This document shows, piece by piece, positions 1 through 5,684 of a stretch of DNA of 7,058 nucleotides (the stretch's first letter is position 1; each line of letters opens with the position of its first letter). The DNA lies in NCBI GenBank assembly GCA_031278075.1, contig JAITLE010000046.1:1-7058 (forward strand), in the 5' to 3' direction. Under the pieces are notes generated by a model, which did not search any database, was not told the DNA's origin, and saw only the letters and a list, made by a program, of their open reading frames with translations. The DNA comes from Bifidobacteriaceae bacterium (GTDB taxonomy: Bacteria; Actinomycetota; Actinomycetes; Actinomycetales; WQXJ01). The translations under genes and the position numbers were made by a program.

Positions 1-92
1 GGGTCAGAACCGCCACAAGGTCCTGACCTGCGGAAACACGTCCCGAGTGGGTTCGTGGTCAAGACCCGGGCCGCGGCGCGGGCCGCGGAACT

Positions 93-125
93 CTACACTT
101 CTCGCTTCTGGCGGGAGAAGTGTAG
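93..125. other. 11-bp inverted repeat (hairpin) in repeat copy 1
   Basis: The arm CTACACTTCTC (93-103) is perfectly complementary to GAGAAGTGTAG (115-125), with an 11-nt loop. Arm centres are 22 bp apart, about two helical turns, which would suit a dimeric DNA-binding protein as well as an RNA hairpin. No T-run follows on either strand, so it is not a standard intrinsic terminator. Confidence 0.8.
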
Positions 126-250
126 GAATGGTGACGCCCGCCCGGATCGGGGTCCACGGGGCCAATACCAGCGCGAGCCCCTGACCTGCGGAAACACGTC
201 CCGAGTGGGTTCGCGGTCAAGAAGCGGGCCGCGGCGCGGGGCGCGGAACT

Positions 251-283
251 CTACACTTCTCGTCTCTGGCGGGAGAAGTGTAG
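251..283. other. 11-bp inverted repeat (hairpin) in repeat copy 2
   Basis: The arms at 251-261 and 273-283 are identical to those in copy 1, CTACACTTCTC and GAGAAGTGTAG. The loop differs at two bases (CT in copy 1, TC in copy 2). Substitutions in the loop with unchanged arms suggest, on a small sample, that the arms are the conserved part. Confidence 0.8.
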
Positions 284-297
284 GAATGGTGACGCCC

Positions 298-593
298 AGC
301 CGCCTCAGGGCACGCCGACAGGCGCAGCCCAAGGGGCTCCACTGGTGAATAGCGGGATCACCACCTAGATCCGCCCGAAGCCCCAACGAGCCGCGACATC
401 CTTGCCCTTTGCTGACACCGCAGACCAAACCCTGCCGCGGCAGCGATATGGATGCCCATCAGCTGGCCGCCGGGGTTCCCGGCGCGCGCCGGGGCGATGG
501 GCCGCTTTGCGACAGCCTTACCTGCGGCATGGGCCACTTGGTTTCCCGGTCGGGGTAGACCGGTGCGAGACAGCAGGGCGCTGAGGCGGCGCC
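298..593. other. Gene-free stretch, no recognisable content
   Basis: I see no convincing gene here. Open frames begin at 402, 449 and 452 on the plus strand, but none has a clear Shine-Dalgarno sequence or family resemblance, and the longest runs into the tandem repeats. The only small structure noted is a 6-bp inverted repeat, TGGTGA...TCACCA, at about 343-363. Confidence 0.5.
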
Positions 594-764
594 GCGGCCT
601 TCGGCGGCTCGATGCGAGCCTTCAGCGGTTCGACGCGGGCCAGCGACGGTTCGCGCGCGGGCCAGCGACGGTTCGGACGCGAGCCTTCAGCGGTTCGACG
701 CGGGCCTTCAGCGGTTCGGATGCGGGCCAGCGACGGTTCGGACTCGGGCCGGCGGCGGTCCGAC
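594..764. repeat. Tandem repeat array, about 8 units of 20-22 bp
   Basis: Units begin near 594, 614, 635, 657, 679, 700, 722 and 744. The first is a 20-bp degenerate unit; the others are 21 or 22 bp. A typical unit is GCGRGCC, then TTCAGCGG or AGCGACGG, then TTCG and a 2-3-base tail. Two variants alternate, one with CTTCAGCGG and one with CAGCGACGG. Because unit length varies between 21 and 22 bp, the reading frame shifts within the array on both strands, which argues against a repetitive protein. There are no unique spacers, so it is not CRISPR. A degenerate further unit may start at 765. Confidence 0.85.
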
Positions 765-910
765 GCGAGCCGCCAGTTGACGCGCGGGCAGCGCCCTCGA
801 GGTCCGAAACGGCCGGCGAGAGGCCCATTTTGGGGCACATCCGGCCGGAAACTACTCAGATACGGCCAAAACCCTTGGTTTGTCAAGACCTGTGTCAGTA
901 TGTTTACCAC

Positions 911-1156
911 ATGGGACTTGCGCAGACCGCCACGGCCGATCGGTCCCTCGCCCAGGGCAAGTCCGCCCAGGATGTGGAAGCGGCTATCGCCGCGTGGCTG
1001 TCCGTCGTAGGAGACCGCAACTCGAGGCTCCGCCGAGCGTTGCGCGGCGGACCCGACACCGAGCCTGACCCAGACGACTTCCTCAACCAAGAGTTCCAGG
1101 TCGACCACGCACTGCTGAAACGTCTGCTGATCGGCCTGACAAGGCTCCCCGCCTGA
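911..1156 (+). CDS. Small hypothetical protein, 81 aa
   Basis: I do not recognise this family. The reading frame from ATG 911 to TGA 1154-1156 ends about 79% of its codons in G or C, as expected for a real gene in this DNA. The product is a soluble, charged, probably helical protein with no membrane segment or signal peptide. It has an Ala-rich helix-like stretch (about residues 20-32, DVEAAIAAWLSVV), an acidic linker (about 52-60, DTEPDPDDF) and a Leu-rich C-terminal helix (about 66-78). The frame stays open upstream to 452, but that part crosses tandem repeats of uneven length, so I start at 911. No Shine-Dalgarno sequence precedes the ATG. The gene converges on gadC with only 19 bp between stop codons. 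It could be a leaderless gene, a remnant of a larger gene, or a false frame. Confidence 0.4.
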   Translation: MGLAQTATADRSLAQGKSAQDVEAAIAAWLSVVGDRNSRLRRALRGGPDTEPDPDDFLNQEFQVDHALLKRLLIGLTRLPA

Positions 1157-1175
1157 CACCTTCCCCCAGGCGCCG

Positions 1176-2783
1176 TCAATGACGTCGGCGCTCGTCCCAC
1201 GTAGGTTTGCGCAGCGCGTAGAACACGAACGGCGGCGCGCCCAGCGCCACCACCACCAACGCCACCATCAATGGATATGGCGCCGCCCCGATCCCGGCGC
1301 GGCCCGTCGGCGGAATGAACGCCATGACCAGGGCCAGCGCGCACGCGACAAAGCCGACCCCAGCGACTAATCCGATCGCCGGAACCCTGTACCCCCTGGG
1401 CACGTCGGGCCGCTTCCGGCGCAGAATCAGCGCCGAGGCGAACATCAGCAAATACATCACCAGGTACAGGGCCGCAGCCATGTCCACCAGCGCGATGAAC
1501 GCGCTCGACACATTCGGGATCGCCACGAACAACAACGCCAACAGCGAGACGATGCCGCCCTGCGCCGCCAGGATGCCCTCCTGCACCCCGTGCCGGTTCC
1601 GCTTTTGCAAGGCCGGCGGCAGCAGCCCTGTCCGCGCCGCCTCCAGCAGGCCAGCCGACGGACCCGCCACCCAAGTGACCACCGACGCCACCGCCCCCAG
1701 CCCAATCGCGGCGGCCAAGACGAACATCGCCCACGGCACGTGGAAGTGGTCGAAGTAGACCTTGAACGCCACGAAGATGCCGTCCGTGAAACCCACCTTA
1801 GATGCGGGCACCGCGATCGCCACGGCGATGGTCGGCAGGATGCTGACCGCGAGTATCAAACAGAACGCGAGCGCCATAGCCCTCGAATAGCCTCGCTTCG
1901 GGTCGCGGAGGCGACATGCGTGGACCGCGTTGACCTCCATTCCCGCGAACGCCAACACATTCGAGACCACCAGCACAATCGATCCGATCCCCGTGAACGG
2001 CGGAACCACGTCGCTCGCCGCCAGCGGCGCTTGGGACGCCTGCCCGCCGGCCAACCAGAAACCCGCCAGCACCACCAGCAGCGCACCGGGCACAAGGGTG
2101 CCGAACACTCCGCCCCAAGACGAGACCTTGGCGAACAGATCCCCGCCGCGCAGCGTCACCAGCGTGGCCGCCCAGTACACCGCCAGGATCACAATCGCGG
2201 TGAACAAGCCCGAGTTCGCGAGGGTCGGCAACCCCACCATGAAAGCGAGCGCCGCCGCCACGAACGCCAACTGGGTGGGATACCACACCACGTTCTGCAC
2301 CCACTGGAGCCAGATCGCGACGAAGCCAAACCGGTTCGACATCGCCTCCCGCACCCAGGTGTAGACGCCGCCGTCCCAGGTCGTCGCCAACTCCGCCCCC
2401 ACCAAGCCGGTCGGCACCAAGAAGAGCACCGCGGGAACCAGCCACATTGTGACCGATCCCAAACCGTAGGTGGCCATGGGCGGCAGAGCCCGCAAAGACA
2501 TGACGGTGACCGTCGTCATCATCGCGATGTTGAAGACGCTCAGATAGGGCCGCCGCGCGCCCGCTGGCCCACCTCCCGCGGGCCCGCCGCCCGCTGACAC
2601 CCCGCCCGCTGACCCCCCGCCCGCTGACACCCCGCCCGCTGACACCCCGCCCGCGGGCCGGGCGCCCGCCAGCCCGCCGCCCACAAGCGCCCCGCTGCTC
2701 GCCGGCGCACCCCGGTCGGATGCGGCGCTGGCGGCCGAGACGACGGCATCGTGCGCTGACTGAGAACGATTAGCAGCTGCCAT
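1176..2783 (-). CDS. gadC: Glutamate/GABA antiporter GadC, 535 aa
   Basis: This is an APC-superfamily antiporter of the inner membrane that exchanges cytoplasmic GABA for external glutamate and so supports glutamate-dependent acid resistance. Family match is clear: residues 281-303 (GMEVNAVHACRLRDPKRGYS) and 366-400 (VASVVTWVAGPSAGLL, then LLPPALQKRNRHGV) align well with E. coli GadC, as do PTGLVGAELAT near 124 and FIPP at 489-492. About twelve hydrophobic segments run from residue 80 to 523. ATG 2783 is chosen because GGGAGGT lies 7 nt upstream and the start sits 20 nt after the gadB stop. Two oddities: a tail of about 78 residues before the first membrane segment, with AGG(V/G/P)(S/P) repeats at about 30-75, and an end only about 12 residues after the last segment, where E. 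coli has a roughly 45-residue tail containing its pH-sensing plug. Transport of other amino acids is possible, but the decarboxylase partner favours GABA. Confidence 0.93.
   Translation of the reverse strand: MAAANRSQSAHDAVVSAASAASDRGAPASSGALVGGGLAGARPAGGVSAGGVSAGGGSAGGVSAGGGPAGGGPAGARRPYLSVFNIAMMTTVTVMSLRALPPMATYGLGSVTMWLVPAVLFLVPTGLVGAELATTWDGGVYTWVREAMSNRFGFVAIWLQWVQNVVWYPTQLAFVAAALAFMVGLPTLANSGLFTAIVILAVYWAATLVTLRGGDLFAKVSSWGGVFGTLVPGALLVVLAGFWLAGGQASQAPLAASDVVPPFTGIGSIVLVVSNVLAFAGMEVNAVHACRLRDPKRGYSRAMALAFCLILAVSILPTIAVAIAVPASKVGFTDGIFVAFKVYFDHFHVPWAMFVLAAAIGLGAVASVVTWVAGPSAGLLEAARTGLLPPALQKRNRHGVQEGILAAQGGIVSLLALLFVAIPNVSSAFIALVDMAAALYLVMYLLMFASALILRRKRPDVPRGYRVPAIGLVAGVGFVACALALVMAFIPPTGRAGIGAAPYPLMVALVVVALGAPPFVFYALRKPTWDERRRH
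2560..2694. repeat. 15-bp tandem repeats inside gadC 5' end
   Basis: Nine 15-bp units fill this stretch. The central four (2590-2649) are nearly identical, CCCGCTGACACCCCG with one substitution in the second. The flanking units are degenerate. Read on the minus strand each unit encodes five residues of the type AGGVS, so unit gain or loss would keep the frame. It is a likely length-variable minisatellite. Confidence 0.9.
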
Positions 2784-2790
2784 GGCGTGG

Positions 2791-2797
2791 ACCTCCC
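2791..2797 (-). promoter_or_regulatory. gadC ribosome binding site
   Basis: GGGAGGT on the minus strand, 7 nt before ATG 2783. It lies in the 20-nt gap after the gadB stop, which suggests translation of gadC from the gadB transcript, and it fixes the gadC start. Confidence 0.8.
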
Positions 2798-2803
2798 GCC
2801 AAC

Positions 2804-4171
2804 TCAGTGATGGAACGCCGCGCCGGCGCCGCGCGGGCCGCCGTGCGCGTCGAGGAACGCCACAGCCGAACGCAACTCCCCGAGGAGCTTGTCGGCCAGG
2901 TCCATCGTGACGCCGTTGCGGACCACGATCCGTTGCACGGTCAGGTCCTGGAGCGCGTCGGGCATGGGATAGGCGGGAACCTGCCACCCGCGCATCCTGA
3001 GGCGGTCGGAGAGATCGTAAAGGTTCCAGCCGCGGTCCTGACCGGCCGCCATCGACCAAGCGAAGACGGGGATGTCGGACCCGTCGTTCCACAGCTCGAA
3101 CGGACCCAGACCCTGGATCGACCGCGCCAAGAAGCGCGCCACGTCGAGCGAACCCCGCTGAACGCGCTGGTAGCCCGCCCGGCCAAGCCGCAGGAACATG
3201 TAGTACTGGAGCAGGATCTGCGCGCCAGGCCGCGAGAAGTTCAACGCGAACGTCGGCATGTCGCCGCCCAGGTAGCTGACGCGGAAGATCAGGTCGTCGG
3301 GCAGCAGCGAGCTCTCGCGCCACACCACCCAGCCGAGCCCTGGGTAGACCAGGCCGTACTTGTGACCGGAGGTGTTGATCGAGGCCACCCGCGGAAGCCT
3401 GAAGTCCCACAGCAGGTCCGCCTGGCAGAACGGCGCGATCATGCCGCCGGACGCGGCGTCGACGTGGATCGGGATGTCCAGGCCGGTCTGTTGTTGGAGC
3501 CGGTCCAGCGCGGCGGCGATCTGCGCGACCGGCTCATACATGCCGGTGTAGGTCACGCCCATCACCGCGACCACGCCGATCGTGTTCTCGTCGCAGTATT
3601 TGTCCAGGTCGAAGCCGTCGAGGACCTTGTGCTCCAAGCTGATCGGGACGAAGCGGGCCTCCACGTCCCAGTAGTTGCAGAACTTCTCCCAGCAGACCTG
3701 GACCGCGCTCGACATCACCAGGTTCGGTTTGTCGACGCCTTGGCCCGCCGCGCGCCGCCGCTGCTGCCAGCGCCGCTTCAGCGCCAAGCCACCGAGCATG
3801 CACGCCTCCGAGCTGCCGGTGGTCGACGTGCCGATCGTGTCCGCCGGGTCCGGCGCGTGCCACAGATCCGCCAACATCCGCCAGCAGTACCGCTCAATCG
3901 CGGCGGTTTGGGGGTATTCGTCCTTGTCGATGGCGTTCTTGTCGAACGCCTCGGAGTAGATCCGGTTGGCGCTGTCGTCCATCCATGTGGTCACGAACGT
4001 CGCCAGGTTCAGCCGAGCGTTGCCGTCCAGCATCGATTCGTCGTGCACCAGCCGATACGCGGCCTCTTGGTTAAGACCCGTTTCCGGCAGGTGGTGGCGC
4101 GGCGCGGTCCCCGGTTCGTCCGAGCGCGCGAAGAGCGGATTGACTTCGGCGTAGTCTCTTGCGGTTGTCAT
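2804..4171 (-). CDS. gadB: Glutamate decarboxylase, PLP-dependent, 455 aa
   Basis: The enzyme converts L-glutamate to GABA and CO2 in the cytoplasm, consuming one proton per turnover. It is a group II PLP decarboxylase closely resembling E. coli GadA/GadB (466 aa). Visible landmarks are NARLNLATF (51-59, with T58 at the E. coli T62 position), IDKDEYP (81-87, with D82 at D86), GSSEACMLGG (119-128, phosphate-binding serines), HVDAASGG (236-243, with D238 pairing to the cofactor ring) and SGHKYG (268-273), where K271 is the Schiff-base lysine. NFSRPGAQ (311-318) is also conserved. The protein ends in FHH, so H454 is penultimate like E. coli H465. ATG 4171 is chosen because AAGGAG lies 9 nt upstream and the protein then has the family's usual length; an in-frame ATG at 4258 would add an unrelated extension. 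gadC follows after 20 nt. The name gadA would be equally valid. Confidence 0.97.
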   Translation of the reverse strand: MTTARDYAEVNPLFARSDEPGTAPRHHLPETGLNQEAAYRLVHDESMLDGNARLNLATFVTTWMDDSANRIYSEAFDKNAIDKDEYPQTAAIERYCWRMLADLWHAPDPADTIGTSTTGSSEACMLGGLALKRRWQQRRRAAGQGVDKPNLVMSSAVQVCWEKFCNYWDVEARFVPISLEHKVLDGFDLDKYCDENTIGVVAVMGVTYTGMYEPVAQIAAALDRLQQQTGLDIPIHVDAASGGMIAPFCQADLLWDFRLPRVASINTSGHKYGLVYPGLGWVVWRESSLLPDDLIFRVSYLGGDMPTFALNFSRPGAQILLQYYMFLRLGRAGYQRVQRGSLDVARFLARSIQGLGPFELWNDGSDIPVFAWSMAAGQDRGWNLYDLSDRLRMRGWQVPAYPMPDALQDLTVQRIVVRNGVTMDLADKLLGELRSAVAFLDAHGGPRGAGAAFHH

Positions 4172-4180
4172 TGGTTGGCA

Positions 4181-4186
4181 CTCCTT
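4181..4186 (-). promoter_or_regulatory. gadB ribosome binding site
   Basis: AAGGAG on the minus strand, 9 nt before ATG 4171. It decides the start in favour of 4171 over the in-frame ATG at 4258. Confidence 0.8.
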
Positions 4187-4384
4187 GATGTCAGGTCGGG
4201 AACGGCCAGTTTGGTCCCCATTGGACGATGCCGTCCGCCACCACCCGGAAACGGTCACGGATTGGACCGCCCAGGCGTGTCACGGGCGGCGCGGGCGGCG
4301 CTGACGCCGGAACGTCGCCGGCGGCTGACGCCCCCGGCCCCCGGTGGGTCAGGCCCCGCCATTTGGTGCGGAAAGAGGCTTAGA

Positions 4385-4426
4385 GTGGAGACGCGTGGGT
4401 CAACGGCGACCCACGTCTAGATCCAC
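4385..4426. other. Hairpin, 8-bp perfect core
   Basis: CGTGGGTC (4394-4401) pairs with GACCCACG (4408-4415) around a 6-nt loop. An outer GTGGA (4385-4389) pairs with TCCAC (4422-4426) across an internal loop. There is no T-run, so it is at best a U-tail-less terminator for galE; it could also be an operator or leader structure upstream of gadB. Confidence 0.55.
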
Positions 4427-4451
4427 CAGAGCCGAAACCTTTGCGCCTGAG

Positions 4452-4470
4452 CCGAGTCTCGCCTACTCGG
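4452..4470. other. Small hairpin CCGAGT/ACTCGG
   Basis: A 6-bp stem (4452-4457 with 4465-4470) with a 7-nt loop sits 3 bp from the larger hairpin at 4474-4514. The same left arm, extended to AGCCGAGT (4450-4457), is also perfectly complementary to ACTCGGCT at 4543-4550, so two pairings exclude each other. Confidence 0.45.
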
Positions 4471-4473
4471 GGT

Positions 4474-4514
4474 CCCCGCAAAATCTCGGAGCGAAGCGGA
4501 GAGAGTTTGCGGGG
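4474..4514 (-). terminator. Strong hairpin, possible galE terminator
   Basis: Arms 4474-4487 and 4501-4514 form a 9-bp perfect stem (CCCCGCAAA with TTTGCGGGG), one mismatch, then 4 more pairs (TCTC with GAGA), with a 13-nt loop. It begins about 80 nt beyond the galE stop on the galE strand. No U-tail follows, so assignment as a terminator is by position and stability; actinobacterial terminators often lack the tail. The structure is symmetric and could act on either strand. Confidence 0.5.
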
Positions 4515-4592
4515 CGCATCTAGAAGACTCCGAGCGGGTTGAACTCGGCTCATCTGCACAGGCCGCAGCGCGCGCCGCGAACTCGCTTCCGC

Positions 4593-5570
4593 TCAGAGCT
4601 CGATGCGTTTGGGGCCCGCCTGCCAGGCCCGCCAGGACGACTCCACGATCGAGTCCAGGCCGTGCTCCGCCTTCCAGCCGAAGACCTGCTCGATCCGGCT
4701 CACGTCGCCGACCAGCACCGCCGGGTCTCCCGGCCGCCGCGCCAGGATCTCGGGCGCGACGTCCAAGCCGGTCACCCGGCCGATCGTCTCAATCACCTGC
4801 CGGACGGAATGGCTCCGCCCAGTGCCGATGTTGAACGCGTCGAACGGGCGCTCCGCGCGGGCCAGATAATCCAAGGCGGCGATGTGGGCGCTGGCCACAT
4901 CAGCCACATGAACGTAGTCGCGCAGGCATGTCCCATCCTCAGTGGGATAGTCGTCGCCGAACACCGCCGGCCGGCGCCCCTCGAAGAGCCGCTGCAGCAC
5001 CATCGGGATCAGGTTGAGCACTGCCGGGTCGCCCAGATCCTCCCAGCCCGCGCCGGCGACGTTGAAGTAGCGCAGATTCACACCACGCAGTCCCCACGCG
5101 CGGGCGGCGTCCCGGACCATCCACTCGCCGACGAGCTTCGATTCGCCGTAGGGGTTGATCGGCTGCGGAGCGATGTCTTCCTCAACCCGATCCACGCTGG
5201 GTTGGCCGTAAACCGCCGCCGATGACGAGAAGACCAGCTGGTCCACACCTTGCGCCTGCATCGCCAACAGCAAGTTGGCCATCCCGCCGATGTTCTGTTG
5301 GTAATACCAAGCTGGGCGCTCGACCGACTCGCCCACCTGTTTGCGCGCCGCGATGTGCACAACTGCCTCACAGCCGTCCAACGCGGCTTGCAGTCGCGGC
5401 AGTTCGGCGGTGTCCGCCAACTCCAGTTGAACCAACTCCGCCGCCCCGACACGGCCGGCGTCGCCGTAAGACAGATCGTCGACCACGACCACTTCATGCC
5501 CAGCCCTCGCCAGCAGACGCACAACATGGGCTCCGATATACCCGGCTCCGCCGGTCACACAAATCGCCAT
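4593..5570 (-). CDS. galE: UDP-glucose 4-epimerase family protein, 325 aa
   Basis: A cytoplasmic extended short-chain dehydrogenase/reductase that most likely interconverts UDP-glucose and UDP-galactose (Leloir pathway, precursors for cell-surface glycans). The N-terminal TGGAGYIG (6-13) is the NAD-binding Rossmann motif, with DDLSYG at 31-36 ending the second strand. The catalytic set is SSSAAVYG (115-122) and YGESK (141-145), giving Tyr141 and Lys145. LRYFNVAGA (166-174) and RDYVHVAD (217-224) are typical GalE motifs. Length is slightly below the 338 residues of E. coli GalE. ATG 5570 is the natural start because the NAD motif begins five residues later. No good Shine-Dalgarno sequence precedes it, but a -10-like TAGGGT lies 7 nt upstream, suggesting a leaderless message. 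Specificity for N-acetylated UDP-sugars cannot be excluded. No gal genes are adjacent. Confidence 0.92.
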   Translation of the reverse strand: MAICVTGGAGYIGAHVVRLLARAGHEVVVVDDLSYGDAGRVGAAELVQLELADTAELPRLQAALDGCEAVVHIAARKQVGESVERPAWYYQQNIGGMANLLLAMQAQGVDQLVFSSSAAVYGQPSVDRVEEDIAPQPINPYGESKLVGEWMVRDAARAWGLRGVNLRYFNVAGAGWEDLGDPAVLNLIPMVLQRLFEGRRPAVFGDDYPTEDGTCLRDYVHVADVASAHIAALDYLARAERPFDAFNIGTGRSHSVRQVIETIGRVTGLDVAPEILARRPGDPAVLVGDVSRIEQVFGWKAEHGLDSIVESSWRAWQAGPKRIEL

Positions 5571-5577
5571 GGGTTCT

Positions 5578-5583
5578 ACCCTA
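5578..5583 (-). promoter_or_regulatory. Possible -10 element for leaderless galE
   Basis: TAGGGT on the minus strand fits the actinobacterial TANNNT -10 pattern. Its last base lies 7 nt before the A of ATG 5570, so transcription would start at or next to the start codon. I see no good -35 box at the expected distance, and no Shine-Dalgarno sequence competes. Confidence 0.35.
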
Positions 5584-5612
5584 TGCCGTCGCCTCAGACC
5601 GCCACGCGGCGC

Positions 5613-5659
5613 GGCTGCGGGACGCGACGGCTGCGCGACGCGACGGCTGCGGGGACGCG
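5613..5659. repeat. 16-bp tandem repeat, three units
   Basis: Units GGCTGCGGGACGCGAC (5613-5628) and GGCTGCGCGACGCGAC (5629-5644), plus a third, altered unit from 5645, lie in the gap between the cation exporter gene and galE. They sit just upstream of the putative galE -10 on its strand and occupy the expected -35 neighbourhood. Function unknown. Confidence 0.65.
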
Positions 5660-5684
5660 GGCGGACGGCATCGGGCGCTGGCGA

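Larger units (their letters stand above)
22..297. repeat. Pair of 118-bp direct repeats, 158-bp period
   Basis: Copies lie at 22-139 and 180-297. I count six mismatches over 118 bp, so they are about 95% identical; the 40-bp spacer (140-179) is not repeated. Each copy begins with CCTGACCTGCGG, has a GC-rich middle, and ends with GGAATGGTGACGCCC. Near its right end each copy contains a perfect inverted repeat. No open frame across the repeats has a ribosome binding site or resembles a protein I know. They could be a small non-coding RNA in tandem, a dispersed intergenic element, or duplicated operators. The repeat itself is certain; its function is unknown. Confidence 0.9.
4172..4592. other. 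421-bp intergenic region between galE and gadB
   Basis: This gene-free stretch must contain the end of the galE transcript and probably the gadBC promoter and leader. I see three hairpins at 4385-4514 (annotated separately). I find no convincing -35/-10 pair for gadB. A 7-bp motif ATTGGAC occurs twice (about 4221 and 4262), 41 bp apart; it might be a regulator site but is too short to claim. The region is longer than the other gene gaps here, consistent with regulated expression, which is inference only. Confidence 0.6.

Noticed and set aside
594..764. CRISPR array
   Set aside because: Repeats are directly adjacent with only 2-3 variable bases between them; there are no unique spacers and no cas gene.
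452..910. Long N-terminal extension of the small plus-strand hypothetical gene
   Set aside because: It crosses the 20-22-bp tandem array whose uneven unit length shifts the frame, is Arg/Ala-rich without domain character, and has no start signal.
1157..1175. Bidirectional terminator between the small gene and gadC
   Set aside because: The 19-bp gap holds no inverted repeat or T-run.
2784..3410. In-frame open extension of gadC upstream of ATG 2783
   Set aside because: It overlaps gadB in antisense-like frame on the same strand, adds no family sequence, and ATG 2783 has its own well-placed GGGAGGT.
4377..4403. Possible gadB promoter, TTGACC (4403-4398) with TAAGCC (4382-4377) on the minus strand
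   Set aside because: The spacer is only 15 bp, the -10 match is poor, and the -35 lies inside a hairpin stem.
2807..4420. A 537-codon open frame on the plus strand antisense to gadB
   Set aside because: It is the mirror of gadB's strong G/C third-position bias. It has no ribosome binding site, no recognisable domain, and gadB on the other strand is unambiguous.
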